Positions 54,588 to 64,000 of a stretch of 64,000 nt of DNA are shown piece after piece. Every line of letters begins with the position of its first letter. The first letter of the stretch is position 1. Origin of the DNA: Rhodobacterales bacterium. Lineage in GTDB: Bacteria; Pseudomonadota; Alphaproteobacteria; Rhizobiales; Stappiaceae. Made by a program: the position numbers and the translations under genes. Below the pieces are notes generated by a model. The model saw only the letters and a list, made by a program, of their open reading frames with translations, was not told where the DNA came from and made no database searches. The stretch covers positions 434,001-498,000 of the forward strand of contig VIRH01000058.1 in NCBI GenBank assembly GCA_008107755.1. Direction: 5' to 3'.

Positions 54588-56171
54588 ATGCCAGAAGCCC
54601 TGATAATCGGCACACCGAAGGAAACCCTTCCCGGGGAAGCGCGTGTGGCCATGACACCCGACTCGGCCCGGCAGCTCCAGAAGCTCGGTTTTTCCTGTGC
54701 AATCCAGAGCGGCGCTGGCAAGGCAGCCGGCTTTTCCGACGAGATGTATCAGGAAGCAGGCGTCGAGATCGTCAAGACTGCCCCGAGCCTCTGGAAGAAA
54801 TCCGATATCGTCACCAAGGTCCGACCGCCGGAGGAAAAGGAACTCGGCTATCTGACCAAGGGCAAGACGCTCATTTCCTTCTTCAACCCGGCCGGAAACG
54901 AAGCAGGCCTTGAAGCTGCCAAGGCCAAGGGCGCAAACGTCATCGCCATGGAAATGGTGCCGCGCATTTCGCGTGCGCAGAAGATGGACGCGCTCAGCTC
55001 CATGGCCAATATCGCCGGCTATCGCGCCGTCATCGAAGCGGGCAACAATTTCGGACGTTTCTTTACGGGCCAGATCACGGCAGCGGGCAAGGTCCCGCCC
55101 GCCAAGGTACTGATCGTTGGCGCAGGCGTTGCCGGACTTGCCGCCATTGGCACCTCGACATCGCTGGGCGCCGTGACCTACGCCTTCGACGTGCGCCCGG
55201 AAGTGGCCGAGCAGGTCGAATCCATGGGCGCGGAATTCGTCTATCTGGATTTCGAGGAAGAACAGCAGGACGGCTCCGCGACCGGCGGATATGCAAGTGT
55301 GTCCTCGCCGGAGTTCCGGGAAGCCCAGCTTGCCAAGTTCCGCGAACTCGCGCCGGAAATGGACATCGTCATCACGACGGCTCTGATCCCCAACCGCGAC
55401 GCTCCGAAGCTCTGGCTGGAAGACATGGTGAAGGCCATGAAGCCCGGTTCCGTGATCATCGACCTTGCAGCCGAACGCGGCGGCAATGTGGAAGGCACGG
55501 TCAAGGACGAGAAGGTCGTCACCGACAACGGTGTCACCATTATCGGCTACACGGACTTCCCCTCGCGCATGGCGACCCAGTCCTCCAACCTTTATGCGAC
55601 CAATGTTCGCCACATGATGAGCGACCTGACCCCTGAGAAGGACGGTCAGATCGTTCACAACATGGAAGACGACGTCATCCGAGGTGCCACCGTCGCCTTC
55701 GACGGAGAGATCACCTTCCCGCCGCCACCACCCAAGGTTCAGGCGATCGCCGCCAAGCCGAAGGAAAAGGTCAAGGAACCGACGGCGGAGGAAAAGCGCG
55801 CTGCCGAGACCGCAGCCTTCAAGGCGCAGACCAAGCAACAGGTCACGCTTCTGGCGGTTGGCGGACTGCTGCTGCTGCTCGTCGGCCTGATCGCGCCGGC
55901 CAGCTTCATGCAGCATTTCATCGTCTTCGTGCTGGCGGTCTTCGTCGGCTTCCAGGTCATCTGGAATGTCAGTCATTCCCTGCACACGCCACTCATGGCC
56001 GTCACCAACGCCATCTCGTCGATCATCATTCTCGGCGCCCTGATGCAGATCGGATCGGGATCGTTCCTCGTGATCTTCCTGGCCGGGCTGTCGGTCTTCA
56101 TGGCCGGTATCAACATCTTCGGCGGTTTCCTCGTCACCCGGCGCATGCTCGCCATGTTCCAGAAATCCTAA
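54588..56171 (+). CDS. pntA: Proton-translocating NAD(P) transhydrogenase subunit alpha
   Basis: 527 residues from ATG 54588 (GGAG six bases upstream). NAD-binding domain I with [17 protein letters not shown] and the loop RNPETGDA-equivalent region, an Ala/Lys/Glu-rich linker (about 405-430, [18 protein letters not shown]) and four C-terminal membrane helices (domain II). Together with PntB it uses the proton gradient to reduce NADP with NADH. The E. coli-like fused alpha chain (domain I plus part of II in one gene) is present. Operon with pntB, 12 bp apart. Confidence 0.95.
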   Translation: MPEALIIGTPKETLPGEARVAMTPDSARQLQKLGFSCAIQSGAGKAAGFSDEMYQEAGVEIVKTAPSLWKKSDIVTKVRPPEEKELGYLTKGKTLISFFNPAGNEAGLEAAKAKGANVIAMEMVPRISRAQKMDALSSMANIAGYRAVIEAGNNFGRFFTGQITAAGKVPPAKVLIVGAGVAGLAAIGTSTSLGAVTYAFDVRPEVAEQVESMGAEFVYLDFEEEQQDGSATGGYASVSSPEFREAQLAKFRELAPEMDIVITTALIPNRDAPKLWLEDMVKAMKPGSVIIDLAAERGGNVEGTVKDEKVVTDNGVTIIGYTDFPSRMATQSSNLYATNVRHMMSDLTPEKDGQIVHNMEDDVIRGATVAFDGEITFPPPPPKVQAIAAKPKEKVKEPTAEEKRAAETAAFKAQTKQQVTLLAVGGLLLLLVGLIAPASFMQHFIVFVLAVFVGFQVIWNVSHSLHTPLMAVTNAISSIIILGALMQIGSGSFLVIFLAGLSVFMAGINIFGGFLVTRRMLAMFQKS

Positions 56172-56183
56172 GGAGGCCGACAG

Positions 56184-57617
56184 ATGGAATTCGGATTCAC
56201 AACCGCCGCCTATGTTGTCGCGGCAGTTCTGTTCATCCTCTCGCTGGGCGGCCTCTCGGGCCAGGAAAGCGCGAAGCGGGCTGTCTGGTACGGCATCGCC
56301 GGCATGGCACTTGCCGTCGTCGCCACCCTCATCGGACCCGGCTCCGGTCTTTGGCTGCTATCGGTCATCCTGATCGCAGGTGGCGGCATCATCGGCTATA
56401 TCGTTGCACAGCGCGTGCAGATGACCGAGATGCCGCAGCTTGTCGCAGCCATGCATTCGCTGGTCGGCCTTGCCGCCGTCTTCGTCGGCTTCAATGCCTA
56501 TATCGAGCTCGGCCGCGTTCTCGCCATGAGCCCGGATGAGCGTGCGGCTCTGGACGGATTTGCGGCCATACTGGCGCACAAGACACCGGTTGAGCAGTCG
56601 ATCCTTAAGGTCGAGGTCTTTCTCGGTGTCTTCATCGGTGCGGTCACCTTCACCGGATCCGTGATCGCCTTCGGCAAGCTGGCCGGCAAGGTCACGTCAA
56701 AAGCGACCAAGCTCCCGGGCGGTCATATGCTCAATGCCGGAGCGGCGATCCTCAGCCTGATCCTTCTGATTGCCTTCCTCAGCGGCGCTGGCATCTGGAC
56801 GCTGATCCTGATGACGCTCCTCGCCTTCTTCATCGGCTACCATCTCATCATGGGCATCGGCGGCGCCGACATGCCGGTGGTGGTGTCGATGCTGAACTCC
56901 TATTCGGGCTGGGCCGCGGCTGCCATCGGCTTTTCGCTGGGCAATGATCTTCTGATTGTCGTCGGCGCCCTGGTCGGGTCCTCCGGTGCGATCCTGTCCT
57001 ACATCATGTGCAAGGCGATGAACCGTTCGTTCATCTCGGTCATCCTGGGCGGCTTCGGCAACACCACGGGACCGGCCATGGAAGTGGAAGGCGAACAGAT
57101 CGCCATTGACTCCGACGGTGTCGCGACCGCGCTCAACGAAGCGGACAGCGTGATCATCATTCCGGGTTACGGAATGGCCGTCGCACAGGCGCAGAACTCC
57201 GTCTCCGAGCTGACACGCAAGCTGCGCTCTGCGGGCAAGGAAGTGCGCTTCGCCATCCACCCGGTCGCAGGCCGCCTGCCCGGGCACATGAACGTGCTTC
57301 TGGCGGAAGCGAAAGTTCCGTATGACATCGTCATGGAAATGGACGAGATCAACGAGGACTTCCCGGACACGGATGTCGCGATCGTCATCGGCTCGAACGA
57401 TATCGTCAATCCGGCGGCTCAGGACGACCCCAACTCGCCGATTGCCGGCATGCCGGTTCTCGAATGCTGGAAAGCCAAGCAGGTCTTCGTTCTGAAGCGC
57501 GGCCAGGGCACGGGCTATTCCGGTATCGAAAACCCGCTGTTCTTCAAGGACAACACGCGCATGTACTACGGAGATGCGCGCGGGAGCGTCGACGCGCTGC
57601 TATCCAAGATCGACTGA
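56184..57617 (+). CDS. pntB: NAD(P) transhydrogenase subunit beta
   Basis: 477 residues. Eight to nine membrane helices in the first 280 residues (domain II, including the conserved His-bearing helix at [13 protein letters not shown]), then the NADP-binding domain III with [48 protein letters not shown] and [17 protein letters not shown]. The AGG AGG-like GGAGG precedes its start at 56172-56176. Ends with a strong terminator. Confidence 0.97.
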   Translation: MEFGFTTAAYVVAAVLFILSLGGLSGQESAKRAVWYGIAGMALAVVATLIGPGSGLWLLSVILIAGGGIIGYIVAQRVQMTEMPQLVAAMHSLVGLAAVFVGFNAYIELGRVLAMSPDERAALDGFAAILAHKTPVEQSILKVEVFLGVFIGAVTFTGSVIAFGKLAGKVTSKATKLPGGHMLNAGAAILSLILLIAFLSGAGIWTLILMTLLAFFIGYHLIMGIGGADMPVVVSMLNSYSGWAAAAIGFSLGNDLLIVVGALVGSSGAILSYIMCKAMNRSFISVILGGFGNTTGPAMEVEGEQIAIDSDGVATALNEADSVIIIPGYGMAVAQAQNSVSELTRKLRSAGKEVRFAIHPVAGRLPGHMNVLLAEAKVPYDIVMEMDEINEDFPDTDVAIVIGSNDIVNPAAQDDPNSPIAGMPVLECWKAKQVFVLKRGQGTGYSGIENPLFFKDNTRMYYGDARGSVDALLSKID

Positions 57618-57651
57618 TCCTGGATAGACAGATCTGCAGACAAGCGACACG

Positions 57652-57684
57652 CGGCCGCTTCGGGTTTCCGGAGCGGCCGTTTTC
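57652..57684 (+). terminator. Intrinsic terminator of pntAB
   Basis: 8-bp stem CGGCCGCT (57652-57659) and AGCGGCCG (57672-57679), with an inner CGG/CCG pairing, then TTTTCG. It begins 34 bp after the pntB stop. The rest of the gap to 57952 is A/T-rich (57780-57910) and likely carries the promoter of the phosphorelay genes. Confidence 0.85.
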
Positions 57685-57952
57685 GTGACCGCAGATCACA
57701 CAGTCCGCCACCTCACCCTGATGGCTGGTCGCGACTCCTCTGTAATCAGTAAAAAGCGAAACGCTGCGCCACCCTCTCACGCAGGTCAGGTAACAAAAAA
57801 ACGTAATTCCTAGGTATTTAAAACAATACATCAGCCTGAATTTTACTAAAGCAACGAACAAAAGTAGTATTTATGACAATATTCTATTCGAATAAAACAT
57901 TTTTAACTCAAACATGAGAGTTTCTTGGATAGCAACGCTACGGGAGGAGCAA

Positions 57953-58300
57953 ATGCCACATCGCCTGCATAAAGAAACGCCGCAGCTTGTCGCTGCGTTT
58001 GAAAAACGACTTGGAAACGACAAGATCGAATTGTTGTCTACAGCCGATTGCCTTTACGCAAGCGGATCGAAGGTTGACTTCGAAGTGGTTCGTTATATCG
58101 CCCACCGGATCGTTGGCAGTGCACGCCTGTTCGGATGCGAAGACCTTACAAAACCGGCACTGGATGTGCAACGCCTGGTCGAGAACGGAGCCGATACCGA
58201 TGTCGTCATTCAGGCAGTCAAAAAACTGGCTGACCTGATTGACCGGAAATTGGTCGAAGGAATTCCCGGCCCCGACTTGTCCGGATTGAAACTTCACTGA
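57953..58300 (+). CDS. Hpt-domain phosphotransfer protein
   Basis: 115 residues from ATG 57953 (GGGAGGA upstream; a longer frame starts at 57914). A histidine-containing phosphotransfer domain with H51 in AHRIVGSARLF, the Hpt signature (H-x-x-x-G-S). It would pass phosphate between the hybrid kinase and receiver proteins of the same cluster. Starts a three-gene group with the REC-REC-GGDEF protein (19 bp later) and the hybrid kinase, all cytoplasmic or inner-membrane. Confidence 0.8.
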   Translation: MPHRLHKETPQLVAAFEKRLGNDKIELLSTADCLYASGSKVDFEVVRYIAHRIVGSARLFGCEDLTKPALDVQRLVENGADTDVVIQAVKKLADLIDRKLVEGIPGPDLSGLKLH

Positions 58301-58319
58301 GCAGGTGGATTGAAACTGC

Positions 58320-59651
58320 ATGGGCGCTCTAAATGGCAAAATCAAAAGTAACGCGGACGCAATAAGCCCGGGTTACGTTCGCCTGCCATCCCCCGCCCCC
58401 AGAGCCGGAAAACGCGTTCTCGTGGTCGACACGGATGAAGAGCTTGCGAACACGCAGCGCTTGCTGGGAGGTCTCGGTTTCGAGGTTCTTGCCTACGATG
58501 ACAGCGTCGACCCAACGAAGTGCTGCATTGCTCTCGTCAACCCCACGATGGACGAGGACCTGCGGATTTGCCAGAGTTTGAGCCGTCACTGCAAGGTGAT
58601 GCTCACGACCAACAACCGGGACTTCCAGTTCAAGATCGAGGCCGTCCGCATGGGCGCCGAAGGTCTTCTTGCCCGCCCTCTCGACGCCGTCGAAGTCTTC
58701 TCCAGTCTGGAGGATTCCCGCAAGACCTCTGTCGGAGGTGCACGGGTCCTTCTTGTCGACGACGATGAACTCACGGCCGCGGTACATGCCATGGCTCTCG
58801 AGGAGTGCGGCTTGCGTGTGGCGGTGCTGTCCAACCCGCTCCAGACAGAAGCTGCCATTCAGGATTTCCGCCCCGACCTCTTGCTGATGGATATCGACAT
58901 GCCCGGGGCGAGCGGTCTGGATGTTGCACGCGCCATTCGTCTGGATCCCGCCAATCTGTCACTTCCCATCCTTTTCCTGTCAGCCGTTCGCAAGAAAGCC
59001 ATGCAACAGTCTGCAAGGGAGATTGGCGGGGACGATTTTATCAGGAAGCCGGTCGATGTCGGATATCTGGCAAAAATGGTTCGCATGCGGGCGGCCCGTT
59101 CCGTCGAACTGAGGCAGATCATGGTGACCGACGGTCTGACCGGGCTCATCAATCATGTCACCTTCAAGGAAAGATTGGCCGCCGAATGCGACAGGAGCAC
59201 CCGAAAGCCCGCCGACTTCACCGTCGCTCTTCTCGACCTCGACCATTTCAAGTCAATCAACGACACCTACGGCCACCAGGCAGGGGATACGGTGATCCAG
59301 ACCTTTGCGACACATCTCAAATGCTCTCTGCGTACCGTCGATGTGATCGCGCGCTACGGAGGCGAGGAATTTGCCATCATTCTGCTCGGGACCGGGATCG
59401 AGATGGCCGAGAAGACAATCGACCGGATACGCAGTGAATTCGAGCGCGTCCAATTCACCCAGGGCCAGGAAACTTTCCATGTGACCTTCAGCTGCGGCCT
59501 CGCCGAATGGAAAGAGTCCCGCAACGCCGAGGACCTTCTCGCCCAGTCCGACAGCGCCCTTTACGAAGCAAAGGCCAATGGCCGGAATTGCGTGATCCGA
59601 CTTATGGCTGAGGGACACCCGCGCGCCAGAACCATTTCAGACAAGCAATAA
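58320..59651 (+). CDS. REC-REC-GGDEF diguanylate cyclase
   Basis: 443 residues. First receiver domain (about 30-130) is degenerate: the phospho-acceptor position has N74 in ALVNPTMDED. Second receiver domain (about 142-265) has D191 in LLMDIDMPGASG and is probably phosphorylated. The C-terminal GGDEF domain (about 290-430) has the active-site loop GGEEF at 347-351 and the RxxD-less segment LLDLDHFKSINDTYGH. It makes cyclic-di-GMP when activated. The layout is that of PleD, with its inactive first receiver replaced. Cotranscribed with the Hpt and kinase genes. Confidence 0.92.
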   Translation: MGALNGKIKSNADAISPGYVRLPSPAPRAGKRVLVVDTDEELANTQRLLGGLGFEVLAYDDSVDPTKCCIALVNPTMDEDLRICQSLSRHCKVMLTTNNRDFQFKIEAVRMGAEGLLARPLDAVEVFSSLEDSRKTSVGGARVLLVDDDELTAAVHAMALEECGLRVAVLSNPLQTEAAIQDFRPDLLLMDIDMPGASGLDVARAIRLDPANLSLPILFLSAVRKKAMQQSAREIGGDDFIRKPVDVGYLAKMVRMRAARSVELRQIMVTDGLTGLINHVTFKERLAAECDRSTRKPADFTVALLDLDHFKSINDTYGHQAGDTVIQTFATHLKCSLRTVDVIARYGGEEFAIILLGTGIEMAEKTIDRIRSEFERVQFTQGQETFHVTFSCGLAEWKESRNAEDLLAQSDSALYEAKANGRNCVIRLMAEGHPRARTISDKQ

Positions 59652-59659
59652 GCCCCATC

Positions 59660-62413
59660 ATGTTTCACGAAATGCCCTCCTTCTCGTTGCAGAGTGCCGA
59701 TATGCGGGCCGCAAAACGCCGCAGGGGAAGTCTCAAGGGAAGGATCATGTTGCTTACAGCGGTGTGCGTCGCGCTGTCCACGCTTGCCATTGGAACTCTC
59801 TCCTTCATGAGAATCCGGGCAGAATCGCTCGATCTTGCGGAAATCAGGCTAGCTTCCGAGGCCCGCCTTCTCTCGCAGAGGTTCAACACGGCGTATCACC
59901 TGATCGCCAACGACCTGAAGTTGCTCGTTCAGACACCGCCGGTGCAGGGTATTATCAGAAGTCAGCGAAACAACGGGGTCGACCCGTTGGACGGGTCGAC
60001 CGGCGACAGCTGGAAAAGGCGCCTGGAAACCGTTTTCCAGGCCAACCTGCGCGGGCGTCCGGAGTATTTTCAGTTCCGTTACATTGCCCTCGACGAGGCC
60101 GGAAGGGAATTGGTGCGCGTTGATCGAGCCGGCACCGGTTTTCATCGTGTTGAAGCCGGCGATCTTCAGGAAAAGCGGGCGGAACCCTATTGGCAACAGG
60201 CCCTTCGCGCCCCGATCGGAGAGGTCGTCTTTTCCAACGTGACCTACAACCGCGAATATGGTCGCGTTGTCAGCTCATTGACCCCCACTCTGCGCGGCAT
60301 GATTCCGGTCAAAGACGATAAGGGCAATCGCTTCGGCTTTCTCGTGATCAACGTCAATTACGAGAAGATGCTGCAAGCGGCATTCCTTGAAATCGACCCT
60401 GAGGCGCACACCTTCGTCCTGAACGGAGCGGGCGACTACATGGAGCACAGGCCCGGTCTTGCGACGAGCCAGCACCTGCTGGTTCTGCGTGGCCGAAGTC
60501 AAGCTGCTTTTCCTGACGTGTTGGCGGCGGCCCTTGATACGAACTCCAATGAGGCCCTCTTCTACACCGATGACAGCGTCGGCTATTTCGTGCGCGAGAC
60601 TCAGGACTTTGAACAGGCGTCGGCAAATCTCGGCGTCGTTGTAGAGCTGCCGAAGCAGGAATGGTACGCTACGGCGGTGCGGACCCGGAACGAATTTCTT
60701 GCCGTTGGACTTCTCATCATTCTGGCTAGCGTGGCGGTCGCGGTGGTGATGGCACGAGCGATGATGCAACCGCTCGAAGACCTTGCCGGCATCGTCCTCC
60801 ATTCGAACCCGGGCGACATTCTCGACAACATGCCAACCGAACGGGTCGACGAAATTGGCGCCCTGGCCGTCGCGATCCAGAGCCGGAACTCCGAACTGAT
60901 CGAAAGCAAGGACGCGGAGCTAAACGAAAATCGCGCCCGCGCGGCCGCCATCGTCAACAACGTCGTCGACGGGCTGATCCTGATCGACGACCACGGACTG
61001 ATCGAGCAGTTCAACCCAAGCTGCGAGCGGATGTTCGGCTACTCGGCCTCGGAGGCAATCGGGGCGAATATCAAGATGCTCATGACCAAGGAAGATGCCG
61101 CCCCGCATGACGGCTATCTGAAGCGCTTCAGAGAGGGCAAGGGTGGCGCGATTATCGACGCGAAGCGCGAGCTTCAGGCAGTCGCAAAGGATGGCCGGGT
61201 GTTCCCCATCGAGCTTTCCGTCAACGTGGTCAGGGTGGAGGGTGAGATCAAGTTTTCCGGCATCATCCGTGACATCTCCGAACGCCAGGCGATTGACCGC
61301 CTGCAGCGTGAATTCGTCTCGACAGTCAGCCACGAGCTGCGTACGCCCCTGACGTCGATCCGGGGATCCCTGACGCTTATCGACGCCATGGCGGCAAAGG
61401 GCATGTCGCCGAAGGTGCAGCGGCTGCTGACGATGGCTCAGAATAACACCGAGCGTCTGATCCTGTTGGTCAATGATATTCTCGATTTCGAAAAGCTGGC
61501 CTCCAAGAAGACCCAATTCGAGTTCACCCGGTTCGACCTCAACGACGAACTTCGCAAGTCGGCCGAACTCAATCAGGGGTACGCGACCAGTCTTGGCGTT
61601 TCACTTCACGCGCAGCTGTCCTCGGAAAGTATCTGGGTATCACTCGACTCGAAAAAACTTCAGCAGATCCTGGGCAACCTGATTTCGAATGCGGTCAAGT
61701 TCTCTCACGAGGGCGGCCACGTGGTTCTGCGCGCACAGAAGGTCAGTGCGAAAAAGGTTCGTATCGAAGTCGAAGATCACGGCAATGGCATTCCGGAGGA
61801 TTTCAAGGCCCGAATCTTCGAACCGTTCTCCCAGGCCGACGGCAGCGCCACGCGTGCGACCGGCGGTTCCGGACTGGGGCTGAACATCACGCGGGATCTC
61901 GTCGAGGGCATGAAGGGAGAGATCGGCTTCCAGACTTCCCAGGGTCAGGGAACCACATTCTGGGTGGAATTTCCGACCGACGTTCCGACAGCGTCCGAAA
62001 GCGGCCTGCCTCCGCTAATGCCGAAAAGTGCTGGCAAGGTACTTGGTCTTCATTTGGAGGATGATCCAGACTTTCATCTGGTCCTCGCGACCGGAATGGA
62101 TGGCGATCTGGATCTCGTTCACGCCAGAACCATCAGCGAGGCGAACGAACTTCTGCGCAAATACGTCTTCGATATCGTGATCATCGACCGGCTCATCAGC
62201 GATGGTGAAGGACTGTCCATCATCGACCACATCCAGAACCCGGGCGATACCGAGATCATCGTTGTCACCTCCATGGATGAAACCGTGGATCATCCGTCCG
62301 TCGATGAGGTGCTCGTCAAGTCCAGAACGGGCCCGGGAGAGTTCGTGGAAAAATTCGCGCACATCGTTGATGAAGTGAAGAGCAAGAAGCTGAACAAGCT
62401 CGGCGCCGCATAG
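59660..62413 (+). CDS. Membrane-bound hybrid histidine kinase with PAS and C-terminal receiver
   Basis: 917 residues. Two membrane segments (about 28-50 and 347-370) flank a 295-residue periplasmic sensor domain of the dCache/CHASE kind (FRYIALDEAGRELVRVDRAG, then NVTYNREYG). Then a HAMP-like linker, a PAS domain (about 440-545, NNVVDGLILIDDHGLIEQFN), a HisKA domain with H558 in STVSHELRTPL, a HATPase domain (NLISNAVKFS, GSGLGLNITRD) and a C-terminal receiver with D843 in DIVIIDRLISDGEGL. Starts a relay to the Hpt and GGDEF proteins, or to the CheY-like protein behind it. Ligand unknown. Confidence 0.92.
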   Translation: MFHEMPSFSLQSADMRAAKRRRGSLKGRIMLLTAVCVALSTLAIGTLSFMRIRAESLDLAEIRLASEARLLSQRFNTAYHLIANDLKLLVQTPPVQGIIRSQRNNGVDPLDGSTGDSWKRRLETVFQANLRGRPEYFQFRYIALDEAGRELVRVDRAGTGFHRVEAGDLQEKRAEPYWQQALRAPIGEVVFSNVTYNREYGRVVSSLTPTLRGMIPVKDDKGNRFGFLVINVNYEKMLQAAFLEIDPEAHTFVLNGAGDYMEHRPGLATSQHLLVLRGRSQAAFPDVLAAALDTNSNEALFYTDDSVGYFVRETQDFEQASANLGVVVELPKQEWYATAVRTRNEFLAVGLLIILASVAVAVVMARAMMQPLEDLAGIVLHSNPGDILDNMPTERVDEIGALAVAIQSRNSELIESKDAELNENRARAAAIVNNVVDGLILIDDHGLIEQFNPSCERMFGYSASEAIGANIKMLMTKEDAAPHDGYLKRFREGKGGAIIDAKRELQAVAKDGRVFPIELSVNVVRVEGEIKFSGIIRDISERQAIDRLQREFVSTVSHELRTPLTSIRGSLTLIDAMAAKGMSPKVQRLLTMAQNNTERLILLVNDILDFEKLASKKTQFEFTRFDLNDELRKSAELNQGYATSLGVSLHAQLSSESIWVSLDSKKLQQILGNLISNAVKFSHEGGHVVLRAQKVSAKKVRIEVEDHGNGIPEDFKARIFEPFSQADGSATRATGGSGLGLNITRDLVEGMKGEIGFQTSQGQGTTFWVEFPTDVPTASESGLPPLMPKSAGKVLGLHLEDDPDFHLVLATGMDGDLDLVHARTISEANELLRKYVFDIVIIDRLISDGEGLSIIDHIQNPGDTEIIVVTSMDETVDHPSVDEVLVKSRTGPGEFVEKFAHIVDEVKSKKLNKLGAA

Positions 62414-62460
62414 CTGAAATCTATGGGTCCGTACCCTTGGCACAGGCCCTGGCAACGCTC

Positions 62461-62835
62461 TCAGTCAGCGCGATCCATCAGGGCCTTGATGTCAGTTGCA
62501 AGCGTGGCCGGGTCGAATGGTTTCGATATGACCCCCGCGGCCCCAAGGTCCTCCAGCATGGTGACATCCTCACGCATGGATTTCGCGGTAATGAAGATGA
62601 CGGGAATGGCGGCCGTCTTGGGGTTTTCCTTCAGATGCGCATAGGCGGTCGGACCGTCCATGCGCGGCATCATGTAATCGAGAAGGATGACATCCGGAAG
62701 CCACGCGGCAGCTTCGGTGAGGGCTTCCTGACCTGATCCGACGCAACGGGTTTCAAAACCTCCATCAAGATCAAGACACATCTCAACGATGGTCGAGATG
62801 TCTTCGTCGTCGTCCACATAAAGGGCCTTGATCAT
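62461..62835 (-). CDS. CheY-like single-domain response regulator
   Basis: 124 residues. Receiver with acidic pair D8/D9 in ALYVDDDED, phospho-acceptor D53 in VILLDYMMPRMDG, T in FITAKS and K in ISKPFD. No output domain. It is convergent with the hybrid kinase (47 bp between stops), so it has its own promoter in the A/T-rich 62836-62995, but its place suggests it is phosphorylated in the same relay or by another kinase. Confidence 0.93.
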   Translation of the reverse strand: MIKALYVDDDEDISTIVEMCLDLDGGFETRCVGSGQEALTEAAAWLPDVILLDYMMPRMDGPTAYAHLKENPKTAAIPVIFITAKSMREDVTMLEDLGAAGVISKPFDPATLATDIKALMDRAD

Positions 62836-62995
62836 GCACTACTCGCGTAACGTTTTCCGTCAGAGAAAAGATTTCCGTTTTGTCTCTTGTACCACGGAGA
62901 AAGCATATTCACTTCATAACACTATATCTTAAGCGAATTTCTCAATACGTCTCGAAGATTCCATGTTCTTGCCACCACGGACTCCAGTTATTTTT

Positions 62996-64000
62996 CTAGC
63001 TGGTGCCCTCCAGAAAAAGCGAGGCAAGGCGCCGGATGCGGCCAAGTTGCGGATGTTCGCCGGCGGCTTCGCGCATGCGGGCCCACATGCAGGCCAAAAC
63101 GGTTTCGCCGGTCAGTTTCATGAAGGCGTGTGCTGCGCTTGCGGGATCGTCTTGCCCGAGCACCTGCGCGCGGGCGGAGCGCCAGCGATCCTCCGTTCCG
63201 GCCAGCTCCGGACGACCGACGCATTCGCGTGCCAGAAAGGCCTCGAATGCCTTGCCGGGTCCTCCGGGCAGAAGACGGGTGACCAGCGCCCGCGCATGGA
63301 TGCCGTTTGCGCCCTCATAGATCGCCGCGATGCGTGCGTCCCGATATGTCTGCTCAACGAGATATTCGCGAAGATAGCCGTAGCCGCCGAGGACCTGAAT
63401 TCCAAGATCAGCAGCGCGTATGCCCGCCTCCGTGCAGTGAACCTTGACGACCGGCGTCAGGAACTCCGTAAGATCGGGATCCGTGCCGGCCTCAACCGTG
63501 ACCAGTGCCAGATGCGCCATGGCCCGGCTGCCGAGGGCCAGCATGTCCGCCTCGGTCAGCATGCGCTGCACGTCGGGGTGTCGGTCGATGGTCACCGTCC
63601 CGCCGTCCCCCTCCCTGCCCTGCACCCGTTCGGCGGCATAGGCGGAGGCTATGTCATGGGCACGGGCAGCATGTGCGACGCCCTGCAGCGCGACGTCGAT
63701 GCGCGCGTGGTTCATCATCGTGAACATGGCCTTCAGCCCGCCCCCCTCCGAGCCGATCAACTCGGCGCGGGCGCTGTCGAACGACAGCTGGCAGGTCGGC
63801 GACGCGTGCAGGCCCATCTTCTCCTCTATCCTGACGACCCTGACGGCGTTGCGCTCGCCGTCATTCACTGTCGAGGGGCACAGGAACAGAGACAGACCCT
63901 TTATGCCGTCGTCGGAGGTTCTGGCGAGAACGAGATGCAGGATGCCCTCGCTCATGTTCTGGTCGCCGCCGGAGATGAAGATCTTTTCGCCGATCAGGTT
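62996..64000 (-). CDS. Acyl-CoA dehydrogenase, DmdC-like, C-terminal part (runs off right edge)
   Basis: The minus-strand frame is open from a stop at 62996-62998 to the end of the window (334 residues visible; family length is about 590). It starts inside the middle domain: NLIGEKIFISGGDQNMSEG, then MNHARIDVALQGVAHAARAHDIA and the catalytic helix region GGYGYLREYLVEQTYRDARI-A-A-IYEGANGIHA, where the acyl-CoA dehydrogenase catalytic Glu (E in IYEG) is found. The C-terminal extension places it with the DmdC/long-chain-like group used for methylmercaptopropionyl-CoA or other acyl-CoAs. Substrate not decidable from the fragment. Confidence 0.85.
   Translation of the reverse strand, partial: NLIGEKIFISGGDQNMSEGILHLVLARTSDDGIKGLSLFLCPSTVNDGERNAVRVVRIEEKMGLHASPTCQLSFDSARAELIGSEGGGLKAMFTMMNHARIDVALQGVAHAARAHDIASAYAAERVQGREGDGGTVTIDRHPDVQRMLTEADMLALGSRAMAHLALVTVEAGTDPDLTEFLTPVVKVHCTEAGIRAADLGIQVLGGYGYLREYLVEQTYRDARIAAIYEGANGIHARALVTRLLPGGPGKAFEAFLARECVGRPELAGTEDRWRSARAQVLGQDDPASAAHAFMKLTGETVLACMWARMREAAGEHPQLGRIRRLASLFLEGTS

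Overview
The window is a 64 kb piece of a GC-rich chromosome. The gene content points to an alphaproteobacterium of the order Hyphomicrobiales, most likely a marine Stappia/Labrenzia/Roseibium type. The evidence is a two-gene-family Omp2b-like porin, the dapA-smpB pair, PbpC with an alpha-2-macroglobulin partner, egtB-egtD, a TRAP-type uptake system, a C-P-type phosphonate transporter and a DddP-like M24 protein. The species assignment is inference; there is no rRNA or tRNA gene in the window.

Layout. 1-5 kb: an AraC-type regulator (cut by the window edge) beside a DUF2000 protein, a hotdog thioesterase with a small coupled ORF, smpB, dapA and an alpha/beta hydrolase. 5-17 kb: a major porin with a clear terminator, then an envelope block (pbpC, a 1,850-residue alpha-2-macroglobulin, an orphan ParA, an MltB-type lytic transglycosylase). 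17-22 kb: phnCDE1E2, with an intrinsic terminator-like hairpin between phnD and phnE1, divergent from a hexapeptide acetyltransferase; both transcription units have a candidate Pho box. 22-27.5 kb: an XRE regulator, an HD hydrolase, a three-gene type III polyketide synthase operon whose genes overlap by ATGA, and a class II amidotransferase. 27.7-31 kb: a large exported SH3/Pro-Arg-repeat protein and a small secreted protein.

31-39 kb is the most interesting block. A GntR regulator and a Gfo/Idh/MocA protein lie divergent from a luciferase-like FMN monooxygenase, a YdhF-like aldo/keto reductase and a flavin reductase, coupled by TGATG overlaps, followed by a TRAP transporter and a strong terminator. 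The three enzymes match the order and family of the Agrobacterium smoC-smoB-smoA module that desulfonates sulfoquinovose. The Gfo/Idh/MocA gene would fit an NAD-dependent sulfoquinovosidase (GH188-like), and a PF03601 putative sulfate/sulfite exporter sits 2 kb downstream. This would be a TRAP-fed version of the sulfo-oxygenative pathway; the substrate is inferred, not shown.

39-47 kb: a Sel1-repeat protein, a diheme peroxidase lacking a normal start codon, the exporter, two copies of a roughly 180 bp inverted-repeat element, a stand-alone methionyl-tRNA synthetase, a second dapA, and a TetR-YciI pair with two tandem operator-like palindromes. 47-54 kb: egtB-egtD for ergothioneine, LysE, LysR, a DddP-like M24 protein and a YghU-type glutathione transferase. 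54-64 kb: pntA-pntB transhydrogenase, a phosphorelay/cyclic-di-GMP group (Hpt, REC-REC-GGDEF, membrane hybrid histidine kinase, CheY-like receiver) and the C-terminal part of a DmdC-like acyl-CoA dehydrogenase cut by the right edge.
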